DNA of 37,697 bases from NCBI GenBank assembly GCA_028293725.1, contig JAQGOE010000042.1:1-37697 (forward strand), given 5' to 3'. The position numbers and the translations under genes were made by a program. Shown one piece after another: positions 15,999 to 24,995 of this stretch (positions within the stretch are counted from its first letter, which is position 1; each line of letters opens with the position of its first letter). The stretch comes from Gammaproteobacteria bacterium. Lineage in GTDB: Bacteria; Pseudomonadota; Gammaproteobacteria; Steroidobacterales; Steroidobacteraceae. The notes under the pieces are model-generated. The model was not told the origin of the DNA and made no database searches. It worked only from the letters and a program-made list of their open reading frames with translations.

Positions 15999-18902
15999 TT
16001 ATGGGTAATCCACGCGAACGCTCTCCGGCGGGCCGAGATAACTGTCACGCACGCCACCAAAATCCACGACGATTCGCTCTAACACCACGCCTGGATCGAT
16101 CATCCAAAACTTCAGGACATGAGCGCCTTTTCCAAGGAGCTCATGGGTGCTGACAACCTTGCGCGCACCATCCAGCACGGAGCGCGCCCACTCAGCCTGG
16201 GAGCTGTCAACAGTGAGAGCCAGATCCACTATCTGAGGCGGCTCTGCGTCGAACGATACCGCCGCGCGCAACCCGCGCCCCGGAACGAACGCAAGCGTTG
16301 GAGCTAGTGTCAGCTCGACGTTCGCCTCGCCGGTCGACGTCGTATACAGGGGATATTCAAGCCGCGGTGAAGCTTGCGAAAGCTCGTGACGGGCCGCGGT
16401 CGCCGGAATCGGCATGACCCCGCCAGCGGTTCTGCCGAAGCCGGGCAGCGTCTGCCAGGAAATGTCTTCGCTGGCGACAGCGTTTGCGAAGTGTGCGGCT
16501 TCGATTGCAATGTAGCCGTCGCTTTCGACGTAACTTCCGGGAGCAATGAGCAACGATGACGGCTGTTTGACTACAGGCGCTGCGATGACGACACGCCCAC
16601 CATCGGTTCCCTGAATCTGGATGCTGGCGTCGGTGTGGCCCTCGGGTGCTGCTGCCCAGTCGACGTTCACTTCCAAACGCAAATCGGCAGCGTCGGTGAT
16701 TTCGCCTTTGGAGGGAGAGACGTGCAGCCAAGGCGTGCTCGTTGTGACGGTAAAGCCGACTTGTGCACGTCCACGGTTGAAGACCTCCAGCCACCTTCGT
16801 GTGCGTACAAACTGATCCAACTGCGGCAGCTTCGGTGCCTTCGTGCCCTCGACATACGGTGGCCAACCGGGCGTGCTGCCTTCCAAAGCGACCCCAAACT
16901 CGCCCCGCTCGGTCACTTGAATCTCACTCACGGCGGGCATGGTATTACGGGCGGGATCCTTCCAGGTCGTGTAGCCGAGATGTGTCTGATCGGCAAAATG
17001 GCGCCATCGGCCGCCGGCGAGCTCTTCGTTGAAGCGACGTGAGAGTGCTTCGTCCGCGCGGAACAGCTCGCGGACTCGTTCCGCAGTCGTGTTGGTTGAA
17101 CTCCTCCCTTGCGCTGCGTACAGGCGATTCAGTCCGGCGGTGACATAAATCTCGTTGACCGTGGCGGAAGCACGAATCGGCCAAAGTACCAGCTGAAAAA
17201 AAGCGTCGCGGCTTGTGGATGGAAGCCGCGCACTCACACGTTCCGCACGGGCGACCAGGGTGTTCCAATCTGCAATGACATGTTGCGCTTCGTCGTAGTT
17301 CACCAGGCTGAACGTGTCAGGTGTAAGCGACTCGGGTTTGCGCCTGCCATTGAATTTTGTGTAGGCCGTGACCAACGCGGCGATCTCGTCAGATTGAGCG
17401 GCGCCGAACTCACGCGTGGCCCATAGTTTGGCGAATTCGGGGAGTCGCTCATACGGCCACGCAGCGGGTGCCCACGCGTAGGTCAGAAAGAACTCCGTCG
17501 GAAACTCCAGCGGCTTGAGATCGCCGACATTCACGATCCAGATCCGATCGGCCCCGTATTGCCAGGCAAGGTGCATCTGCTCCCATACCTTGGAGACTGG
17601 AATGGTATTGAGCCACTTATACGAGCGCGGTCCACCGACATAGTCAAAGTGGTAATACACGCCGGCGCCACCGGGGCGCTTGCGCTCCTCCGGCGTCGGT
17701 AACCTGCGAATGTTGCCCCAATTGTCGTCGCACCAAAGTAAAGTCACATCCTCGGGCACCCGCATTCCCTTCTCGTAATACTCCTGCACCTCTTTGTACA
17801 GCGCCCAGAGTTGCGGAATGCGCGTGACATCCGGATTCATTTCCCTGGCAAGGATCGAGCGCTGCTCGGTAACGATTTTCTGCAGCAGATCCACATTCGC
17901 GGCCTCACTCATCGGTTCGTCACCGTCGCCGCGCATGCCGAGGGTCACGATGCTTTCGAACGAGCGATTGCGCCTGATCCCATCAGCCCAGAAGCGCGAC
18001 AGGGTTGCGGTGTTTGACTGATAGTTCCACGGGCCGCTGCCATGCCGCTTCCATTCCTGCTGGGAGCGCAACATCGGCTCGTGATGAGAAGTTCCCATGA
18101 CAATACCGTACTCGTCCGCCATGCGAGCATTGTCCGGATCATCTTCATTGAAGGCGTTGGCCCACATTGCAGGCCACAGGTAATTTGCACGTAACCGCAG
18201 CAGTAATTCGAACACTCGCGCATAGAAGTGGCTGTTGAGCCCGCCGAATTTCTCCTTGGCCCAACCTGTGAGTTCCGGCGCTTCGTCATTGAGAAAGATG
18301 CCGCGGTACTTGATCGCGGGCCTGCCCACGATGTGCGCTTCCGGCATTACCTGAAGAGTTTCATGCCTCGGTATAGGAACGTCGGCCCACCAGTACCATG
18401 GCGACACGCCAATCTGCTGAGACAGATCGTAGATTCCGTAGATCGTGCCGCGCTTATCACTGCCGACGATCACCAGCGCCTGATCGACTCCGGGAAAGGG
18501 CTTCGTGACCACCTGCATGAGGTGCGCCTCCCAAGCTCCCCGGATAGCAGAGACGTCGAGCGATCCTTGCGAGACGAGTCGATCGATGTACTTGCTGCGA
18601 CCCAGTGTTCCCACCAACACCACCGCCGCGTTCGATGCGGGAGGTGCTTCGGCCAGCGACGGCGAATGCCCCGCCACGCGCCCGACGTCAGCCTGTAAGT
18701 CTCGGGCTGCCCGGAGCACACCAGGCCAGTCGCTTTTGTCGACCACCAACGCCGCGGCAGCGCTTCTTTCGGCAAGGGGGAAGGCGCCGGCTGTCGGTAC
18801 GAAACGCACACGGGATGGATCGCCAAGTGCCGCTCGAGCCGGGTTCCGCGCGCTGCCAACAAAGAGAAGAGCCAGGGTAAACAAGAGCGCGCGGACGGGC
18901 AT
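15999..18902 (-). CDS. GH115-family alpha-glucuronidase, secreted
   Basis: A 967-residue glycoside hydrolase 115. The family removes (4-O-methyl-)glucuronic acid side chains from xylan, including internal ones. A signal peptide (about 1-24, ending ARA) exports it. The N-terminal domain (about 40-185) precedes the catalytic barrel (about 195-490) with [54 protein letters not shown] and [12 protein letters not shown]. Helical and beta-rich C-terminal domains follow, and the chain ends in [19 protein letters not shown], typical of an intact end. The length is normal. A LacI/XylR-type palindrome lies 40 bases before the start. It stands next to the kinase remnant, suggesting that it was placed here by rearrangement. 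No other xylanolytic enzyme lies in the window. Confidence 0.94.
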   Translation of the reverse strand: MPVRALLFTLALLFVGSARNPARAALGDPSRVRFVPTAGAFPLAERSAAAALVVDKSDWPGVLRAARDLQADVGRVAGHSPSLAEAPPASNAAVVLVGTLGRSKYIDRLVSQGSLDVSAIRGAWEAHLMQVVTKPFPGVDQALVIVGSDKRGTIYGIYDLSQQIGVSPWYWWADVPIPRHETLQVMPEAHIVGRPAIKYRGIFLNDEAPELTGWAKEKFGGLNSHFYARVFELLLRLRANYLWPAMWANAFNEDDPDNARMADEYGIVMGTSHHEPMLRSQQEWKRHGSGPWNYQSNTATLSRFWADGIRRNRSFESIVTLGMRGDGDEPMSEAANVDLLQKIVTEQRSILAREMNPDVTRIPQLWALYKEVQEYYEKGMRVPEDVTLLWCDDNWGNIRRLPTPEERKRPGGAGVYYHFDYVGGPRSYKWLNTIPVSKVWEQMHLAWQYGADRIWIVNVGDLKPLEFPTEFFLTYAWAPAAWPYERLPEFAKLWATREFGAAQSDEIAALVTAYTKFNGRRKPESLTPDTFSLVNYDEAQHVIADWNTLVARAERVSARLPSTSRDAFFQLVLWPIRASATVNEIYVTAGLNRLYAAQGRSSTNTTAERVRELFRADEALSRRFNEELAGGRWRHFADQTHLGYTTWKDPARNTMPAVSEIQVTERGEFGVALEGSTPGWPPYVEGTKAPKLPQLDQFVRTRRWLEVFNRGRAQVGFTVTTSTPWLHVSPSKGEITDAADLRLEVNVDWAAAPEGHTDASIQIQGTDGGRVVIAAPVVKQPSSLLIAPGSYVESDGYIAIEAAHFANAVASEDISWQTLPGFGRTAGGVMPIPATAARHELSQASPRLEYPLYTTSTGEANVELTLAPTLAFVPGRGLRAAVSFDAEPPQIVDLALTVDSSQAEWARSVLDGARKVVSTHELLGKGAHVLKFWMIDPGVVLERIVVDFGGVRDSYLGPPESVRVDYP

Positions 18903-18941
18903 ACCTATAGTCCTCGAGAAACGCGATTCGCAAGGCCTTTA

Positions 18942-18955
18942 TGATAGCGCTACCG
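18942..18955. promoter_or_regulatory. LacI/XylR-type operator upstream of GH115
   Basis: TGATAGCGCTACCG contains the fully symmetrical core TAGCGCTA with near-symmetrical flanks. This resembles the operators of LacI-family sugar regulators of proteobacteria such as Caulobacter XylR (TGTTAGCGCTACCA, from memory). It lies 40 bases upstream of the GH115 start codon and 85 bases from the divergent beta-propeller start. Xylose- or glucuronate-responsive repression of the alpha-glucuronidase is the inferred function. Confidence 0.65.
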
Positions 18956-19039
18956 TCGCGACTAACGAACCCCAAACGCGCTCTTCTGATAAATTCCGCC
19001 GCCTCTGACGCCACCAACCGCTCCATCTCCGGGATTCCC

Positions 19040-20080
19040 ATGTCACGTCGATCGATGCAATCACTGATTCCCGCCGTCGTCGTGGGCCTCATGCTCGCCG
19101 CGTCGTCCGCGTCTTTCGCCGAGTCGACCCCCGAGTATCACGTCACCCGTACCGTAGCCCTAGGCGCACCGGATCGCTGGGACTATGTCATTTTCGATCC
19201 GGCTTCCGGTCGGGTCTATGTGGCACACGGTGATGAGGTCACCGTGGTGGACGGAAAAAGCGGTGACATTGTCGGACACGTCAAGGGTCTCCCGGGGGGG
19301 ACGCACGGCGTCGCCCTGGCTACCTCGCTTGGTATCGGCTTCACGGACGACGGTGAAGCCGGACAGGCCGCCTCGTTCGACCTCACCAGCCTGTCGGTAA
19401 AGACCAGGATCAAGGCGGCCGAGGATGCGGACGCGATTGCCTTCGATCCCTCCAGCGGACATGTGTTTGTCATAAATGGCGACACCGGCACCATCACGGT
19501 CATCGAACCCAAGACCAACGCCGTGGTCGCCACTATCCAGGGCGGCGGCAAGCTCGAATACGCGGTTCCCAGTGGAACCGGCCAGCTCTATGTCAACGGA
19601 GCAGGTCAGAAAGAGGTCTTGAGAGTCGACACCCGAAGCAATCGTGTCGCTGCGCGCTGGCCGGTCCCCGACTGTACCAGCCCTCACGGCCTGGCTCTCG
19701 ACCCCACCACACACCGGCTCTTCGTGAGTTGCCTCAACAACATTCTCACGGTCGTCGATTCAGACAGCGGCAAGGTCGTTACGAAACTGCCTATCGGTAG
19801 CGGCAGCGACGCAGTGGTATTCGACCCCAAACGCAAGCTGATTTTCAGCTCCAACGGACGCGACGGCACGCTGTCGATCATCGAGGAGCGGGACGCCCAG
19901 ACCTTCGTGTCGTTGGGCAGTATGAAGACCGCCCTCAGTGCACGCACCATGGGTATTGATCCTGCGACCGGGCGTATTTACCTCGCGGCCGCAGATGTCG
20001 ACCCCAGCACTACCGGGCAGAAGCGTCCAGCCATCGTGCCCGGCTCGCTGAAGCTGTTGATACTCGATCCCGCCCACTGA
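19040..20080 (+). CDS. secreted YVTN/YncE-like beta-propeller protein
   Basis: A 346-residue exported protein. The start at 19040 puts the signal peptide (SLIPAVVVGLMLAASSASFA) right at the N-terminus; an upstream in-frame ATG at 18941 would add 33 residues without signal character and lies in the promoter region. The mature part is a seven-bladed propeller of repeats such as AIAFDPSSGHVFVINGDTGT, GLALDPTTHRLFVSCLNNI, AVVFDPKRKLIFSSNGRDGT and GIDPATGRIYLAAADVD. Such proteins act as periplasmic binding or lactonase-like modules; no catalytic signature is seen. It is followed by a TonB receptor on the same strand, about 120 bases later, and may share a pathway with it. Confidence 0.85.
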   Translation: MSRRSMQSLIPAVVVGLMLAASSASFAESTPEYHVTRTVALGAPDRWDYVIFDPASGRVYVAHGDEVTVVDGKSGDIVGHVKGLPGGTHGVALATSLGIGFTDDGEAGQAASFDLTSLSVKTRIKAAEDADAIAFDPSSGHVFVINGDTGTITVIEPKTNAVVATIQGGGKLEYAVPSGTGQLYVNGAGQKEVLRVDTRSNRVAARWPVPDCTSPHGLALDPTTHRLFVSCLNNILTVVDSDSGKVVTKLPIGSGSDAVVFDPKRKLIFSSNGRDGTLSIIEERDAQTFVSLGSMKTALSARTMGIDPATGRIYLAAADVDPSTTGQKRPAIVPGSLKLLILDPAH

Positions 20081-20201
20081 GTGTCGACTCAGTCAGTCTG
20101 GATTCCATCATGATGTTAGTTTTCTCGAGCCATGCAATGAAACAGTAACACTGCTCTGCGATTCTGCGTCGCCGCAATTGTATTACGGGACGCTGTTAGT
20201 T

Positions 20202-22952
20202 ATGACCTTTCGCAGATCTGTGTCGCCGGCAGGCGCTTCCGCCGCCGTGTTAGTCGGAATCCTCGCATCGAGCTCCGTAGCCGCCGCGGCCGCCGCAACC
20301 GAGAGCGACGCCGCCAGTTCCACCTCCGACTCGGCAGGGGCGCCAACGCCGGCCGACGCCAACGGCAATCCTTCCGCGCTCGAGCAAGTCACCGTCCTCG
20401 GACAGCGCACGACTCCGGAGATCGCGCGGGCCGCGCAGGAGCAGGCGCTCAATCTCATCAACCTCACCACGGCCGAAGAGATGCAGAAGCTGCCGGACGT
20501 CAACACCGGAGAGGCGATACGGCGCGTCCCCGGCATTTCACTGGAGACCGACACCGGAGAGGGCCGTTACATCAACATCCGGGGACTCGACGCGGACCTC
20601 AACAGCACGACCTTCGGCGGCCTGAGATTGCCACCCACCAACAACAGCTCACCCTCGGGTGCCGGCCGGGCCGTGGCGTTCGACTCCATTCCCATCGGTT
20701 TCGTCGGCGCGATCAAAGTCACCAAATCCAACTTACCCGAGCAGGACGCCGAAGCGCTGGGCGGTACGATCGACATCACGCCGAAGACGGCCCCCACGGA
20801 CGGCAAGCCGTTTGCCGACATCAAGCTGGGTACGGGCGAGGAACTGCTGCGGCACACTTGGATCACGGACATCGCGGGTACTGCCGGTACGCGCTTCGGC
20901 GGTAGTGGCGGCTACCAGCCTTTCAGCGTACTGGTGACCGCTTCGACTTACGACGATCGCCGCGGCGTCGACGATGCGGAGGCGGGTTTCGTCGATAACC
21001 AGGCGGGTGGGACTCCGGACAAGGCATTCGCCGGATTCGAGCAGCGCTACTATCAATACCATCGCGAGCGGCACGGCTATGGAGCCGATCTGGGCTTCAC
21101 GCCGGACGACAACAACCAGTTCTTCGCGCGCTATTACGACGCCGGGTACTCGGAAACCGTGCAGCGCAATCGGCTCATCTGGAATTACACCGGCACACCG
21201 GCGGTGGCCCCGAACGATCCGAGCGGATTCGTTCAAACCGCGAAGTTCACCAAGGCGCTGCGCGATGAGAAGGAGTATCTCGATTCCAGAGTCGCCGAAG
21301 TGGGCGGCAAGAGCCTGTTTGGCGCTAACACCCTCGACTATCACGTGGGCTACACCAAGGGCACGTACTACAAGCCCTACGACTACAACTCGAGCTTCGA
21401 CAACTCGGCGAGTGCCAACGTCTTCTACGACAATACGACGTTGCCGAACTGGCCGGTCGTCAGGACCCTGCCAGGCACGGCCTCGAACGGAACGGTGACC
21501 GTGAACCCGTTCGACCCGGCAGGCTACGCGCTGACGGGTCTCAGCACTCAGTCACAGCACTCGAACGACCACGAATGGGGGATTGGCGCGAATCTGGCCC
21601 TCCCGACGCACTTCACGGAGCACGCGGACGAGGAATTCAAGTTCGGGCTCAACGCCCGGCTGCGCAACAAGACCGGCGACCAGAGCTCCTCGTCCGTGAC
21701 ATCGGTGCAGACGCTGCCGCTGGCCTCCGTAGCCGCCGGACCCAACATCATCTATTACCAGGATCACTACTCCAACGGACCTCAGATCGATGCCGGTCCA
21801 TTGCGCGCCCTCTACGCTGCCGCCCTGGCTTCTGGGAACATAACAGGAGACCCGATCGGTAACGCGTTGGCCTCGGTCCACGACAAAGAGAACGTGTACG
21901 CGGCCTATGGCCAGTACCAGTTCGGCTTCGGAGCGCTCGATGTCGTCACCGGGGTGCGTGTCGAGAGAACCGCGGCGACCTACGCCGGCTTCGAGTCCGA
22001 CACTTCCGGATCGGCCGTGAGCGCCGTGTGCCCGATCCTCGATCCTGTCAACAACCCCACGACCCGCGTGTGTCCGGTATCGAACCCCAGAAATTACACG
22101 AACGTCTTTCCAAGCCTGCAGACCCGCTACGAGCTGCAGCCCGACCTGGTCGCGCGCGCCGCGATCTCATCCACGATCGCTCGCCCCGGTTTCCAGCAGG
22201 TCACCGCCTCCACGACGGTCGACAATGGTGGGAACATTGTGACGGGTAACCCGAACCTCAAGCCCACCACGGCTACAGCGCTTGACCTCGCGCTCGAGAA
22301 ATACCTGTCCCACGCCGGTATCGCATCGGCGGGTTTCTTCGCCAAGGACATCAAGGATTACATCGTCAAGAACGTCTCTCAGCAGGCCGGTGGCGCGCAG
22401 AAGACGGAAGGCAACCTGGGAATCGTCGACCTGATCAGCTTCGCTAACGCTCCCACATCGCATCTGTACGGCTTCGAGACGAATTACGTGCAGTACTTCC
22501 GCGATTTGTTGCCGGGCCCCCTGGCTGGGCTCGGCGTCTCCGCGAACTGGACGTGGGTGGACTCGTCGTACCGCATCCCGGTCGCTGACCCCGTCACCAA
22601 CCTGACCACCCAATCGCGCACATCGGTGCTGCCGTCCACGTCCCGCAATACGGCCAATGCGGAATTGCTCTACGACATGTACGGATTGAATCTCACGCTA
22701 GGTGCCTACTACACCAGCAAGAACATCTTCGGCGTGGGTAATACGGCCGCGCTCGATATCTGGACCCAGGAGCGTTTCTCGGTGGATTTCGGCAGTCAGT
22801 ACCGCGTCACACAGGCTTTCAATGTCTATTTCAACCTGAAAAATCTCACCAACACACCCCTGAAACTCACCGAAGGCCCTGGCGAGGACCGCATCATCCA
22901 GCGCGAGTTCTACGGCTTGACCGTACAGTTCGGCGGGAACTACAAATTCTAA
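20202..22952 (+). CDS. TonB-dependent receptor, Caulobacter/Xanthomonas type
   Basis: A 916-residue receptor from the ATG at 20202; an upstream TTG at 20178 is possible. After an Ala/Ser-rich signal peptide (cleavage near residue 26) comes a TonB-box-like EQVTVLGQR (about 60). The plug follows, with MQKLPDVNTGEAIRRVPGIS, GRYINIRGLDADLNSTTFGG and FDSIPIGFVGAIKVTKSNLPEQDAEALGG, landmarks of the large TIGR01782-like class that often imports oligosaccharides. The barrel ends in YGLTVQFGGNYKF with a terminal phenylalanine. There is no STN domain. Its stop codon overlaps that of the convergent glycosidase gene by 3 bases. The carbohydrate specificity is inferred from class and neighbours. Confidence 0.93.
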   Translation: MTFRRSVSPAGASAAVLVGILASSSVAAAAAATESDAASSTSDSAGAPTPADANGNPSALEQVTVLGQRTTPEIARAAQEQALNLINLTTAEEMQKLPDVNTGEAIRRVPGISLETDTGEGRYINIRGLDADLNSTTFGGLRLPPTNNSSPSGAGRAVAFDSIPIGFVGAIKVTKSNLPEQDAEALGGTIDITPKTAPTDGKPFADIKLGTGEELLRHTWITDIAGTAGTRFGGSGGYQPFSVLVTASTYDDRRGVDDAEAGFVDNQAGGTPDKAFAGFEQRYYQYHRERHGYGADLGFTPDDNNQFFARYYDAGYSETVQRNRLIWNYTGTPAVAPNDPSGFVQTAKFTKALRDEKEYLDSRVAEVGGKSLFGANTLDYHVGYTKGTYYKPYDYNSSFDNSASANVFYDNTTLPNWPVVRTLPGTASNGTVTVNPFDPAGYALTGLSTQSQHSNDHEWGIGANLALPTHFTEHADEEFKFGLNARLRNKTGDQSSSSVTSVQTLPLASVAAGPNIIYYQDHYSNGPQIDAGPLRALYAAALASGNITGDPIGNALASVHDKENVYAAYGQYQFGFGALDVVTGVRVERTAATYAGFESDTSGSAVSAVCPILDPVNNPTTRVCPVSNPRNYTNVFPSLQTRYELQPDLVARAAISSTIARPGFQQVTASTTVDNGGNIVTGNPNLKPTTATALDLALEKYLSHAGIASAGFFAKDIKDYIVKNVSQQAGGAQKTEGNLGIVDLISFANAPTSHLYGFETNYVQYFRDLLPGPLAGLGVSANWTWVDSSYRIPVADPVTNLTTQSRTSVLPSTSRNTANAELLYDMYGLNLTLGAYYTSKNIFGVGNTAALDIWTQERFSVDFGSQYRVTQAFNVYFNLKNLTNTPLKLTEGPGEDRIIQREFYGLTVQFGGNYKF

Positions 22953-24988
22953 TGCCTCACCGCCAGGTACACGCTGCTCCAGAGCTGCGCCGCATTCGAC
23001 TCATCGGCATCTGTGCCGCTGGCTCCGAACGGCGCGATCCGGTAGCGGCCGCCCTCGAAACGCCAACTCCACAACTCCGAGCTCCGTACCGATTGCGTGG
23101 CCGCGATGGCTCGCCAGAGTGTTTGTTGCGCGGCCAGCAGATGCTGCCTCACGGACTTCGGCAGGTCGGTGCGCTCGAGTTGCCGTGCGAGGCCGCTGGC
23201 GAACAGGGCTTGTTGCCACGACCAGACAACCGTGCCGTGATAGGCGTGATTCGTAAACCGTGCCTTGACGGCGTCAGCTGCGAAGACGGGATTGGCCACG
23301 ACCATACCGGCATCGGTCATTAGCCCGAGTGGAAAGGGCCGAATCACGCTTGCTACGGCCCGATCGAGAGCTGCTGGCGAGGGCATGGCGAACAGAAGCT
23401 CGAGTGTTTCGTCGGAATTGACAATCGGCACTGGCTTACCGGAGGCATCGAGTGAAATAGCGTGAAAGCTGACAGAATCTGCGCCGAGCGCAGCCAGCGC
23501 GGCAGCAGCCGGCACACCGATCTGCCGGGCATACGAATCGACAGCGGCGTGAGCGCTTGCGTTGTCGATTGTCATGTTGAACAGACCTGGCGCGTGCGTA
23601 TGCCAGGTTCTCGCATCGGCGGCCGCATGGCTGAGGAGCTTGCGATCGCCGGCCGCGAGAAAGGGATCCAACAGGCCGCTCTCGAGAAGGCGCGTGGTGG
23701 CCTCGAGCGCCGCCGGCACCATCACAGCATTGACATCGTACGGGTAACGTCCACCCCCTATCCCGTCCTCACTGTCGCGCCATTGGCCGGTTGCACGTCC
23801 CGGTTTCAGTCCGACCAGGTTCCCGTAGTGGGGATCCGTGGCAAAGTTCGCGGCACTCTTGGCGACCAGGCGCAGATTGCGGATCAACGCCTGGCCCGCC
23901 GAAGTCCGCGTGCTGCCGTAGGCCCCAACATCGTCGTGCAGATAGGCGGAAGCGCGCTTTTTCCCCTCGGGATCATCAAGGAGATAGGCCGCTATAACAG
24001 GCGCCAGCAGATAATTTCCGTCAATCATCCCATAGTCGAAAATCGGTGCGTCGCTGAGGGAACCATCCTGCCTTTTGTGGCTGAGTACGGCGAATTCTCC
24101 AATGGCTTCCTCGTGCGCCACCTCGCCATCGCTTGCCAGGCGCGCCAGCACGGCGCGCAGTGCCGCCTCGCTTGCCTCTGGCGCGAGGACCGGCATCAGG
24201 AGCCGCACTGACATCAAGGTGTCGCGGCCGAAATAGGTGTTGAAGCGCCACGAGCCCGCGAGGAATTTTTCCTTATAGCTGAGAAAGGTCAGGGTTTCTC
24301 TGGCCCGCTCGTCCTGACTTTCCTTGCCGTTGAGGAGCTCGGTTCCGGACAGCGGCGTCAAGGGGACGTCCCCACTGAGGGCGGTGACGCGTAGTTTGAT
24401 CCGCCCGTCGGCACCGGCCGCCGAAATCCGCCCGTCCGCCAGCAACCTGCCGTCAATGACTTCAACCACCAGGCGATAGCCGGCAGCCCCGTCGAGTCGG
24501 TTGCGCGCCCAGGTGAGGGTATTTCCCGAAGCCTCGGGGCGAACCACGACTTCCCCCGGCACGGTTCCCAGGGACTGATAGTCCCGCAGAACCCGTACAC
24601 TCGAGAGAACGGCTTCCTTAGGCGCCAGGCTCTTCGCCGCGATCGAGGTCTCGAAGCGGATCCCATAAAGGGGACGTCCCGCGGAATCTCGGCCAACCAG
24701 CGCCGTGGGCGCGGAGTCAACAACCCACTCCGCTGCAGCCTCCTGCCGCTTAAACCACAATCCGACGCCGCCGTTCCCCGCAGGAAAGGCGACCAGGATG
24801 CGGGGATCCTGCCCTGAGCGCAGCACCAGGTGTGCCGCGGTCTTGCCGTCACGCAGGAAATAATTGAGATTCCGTCCCTCCCTGACCTCAAAGTGAAACG
24901 GAGCCTCCTGAGCCGCCGCCGCCGCCGCGGGCAGCGAACCAAACAAAAGAACGGCGCACAGAGCAGCTGAGCGGAATAACGTCAGCAT
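22949..24988 (-). CDS. secreted six-hairpin glycosidase-like protein
   Basis: A 679-residue exported protein, started at the ATG at 24988, which gives a clean signal peptide (LFRSAALCAVLLFGSLPAAAAA). The gene begins 8 bases after the halogenase stop; an upstream ATG at 25033 would overlap it. A beta-rich N-terminal domain (about 30-230) precedes a helical domain starting near residue 250 with SWRFNTYFGRDTLMSVRLLMP. TYFGRDT is reminiscent of amylo-alpha-1,6-glucosidase and related (alpha/alpha)6 enzymes. Further acidic or aromatic segments include GEVAHEEAIGEFAVL, DYGMIDGNYLL, GQWRDSEDGIGGGRYPYDVNAV and HGTVVWSWQQALF. I read it as a glycoside hydrolase of the six-hairpin clan, with no family number or substrate assigned. 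It is the distal gene of the fecIR-TBDR-halogenase operon. Confidence 0.68.
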   Translation of the reverse strand: MLTLFRSAALCAVLLFGSLPAAAAAAQEAPFHFEVREGRNLNYFLRDGKTAAHLVLRSGQDPRILVAFPAGNGGVGLWFKRQEAAAEWVVDSAPTALVGRDSAGRPLYGIRFETSIAAKSLAPKEAVLSSVRVLRDYQSLGTVPGEVVVRPEASGNTLTWARNRLDGAAGYRLVVEVIDGRLLADGRISAAGADGRIKLRVTALSGDVPLTPLSGTELLNGKESQDERARETLTFLSYKEKFLAGSWRFNTYFGRDTLMSVRLLMPVLAPEASEAALRAVLARLASDGEVAHEEAIGEFAVLSHKRQDGSLSDAPIFDYGMIDGNYLLAPVIAAYLLDDPEGKKRASAYLHDDVGAYGSTRTSAGQALIRNLRLVAKSAANFATDPHYGNLVGLKPGRATGQWRDSEDGIGGGRYPYDVNAVMVPAALEATTRLLESGLLDPFLAAGDRKLLSHAAADARTWHTHAPGLFNMTIDNASAHAAVDSYARQIGVPAAAALAALGADSVSFHAISLDASGKPVPIVNSDETLELLFAMPSPAALDRAVASVIRPFPLGLMTDAGMVVANPVFAADAVKARFTNHAYHGTVVWSWQQALFASGLARQLERTDLPKSVRQHLLAAQQTLWRAIAATQSVRSSELWSWRFEGGRYRIAPFGASGTDADESNAAQLWSSVYLAVRH

Positions 24989-24995
24989 GGGAAGT

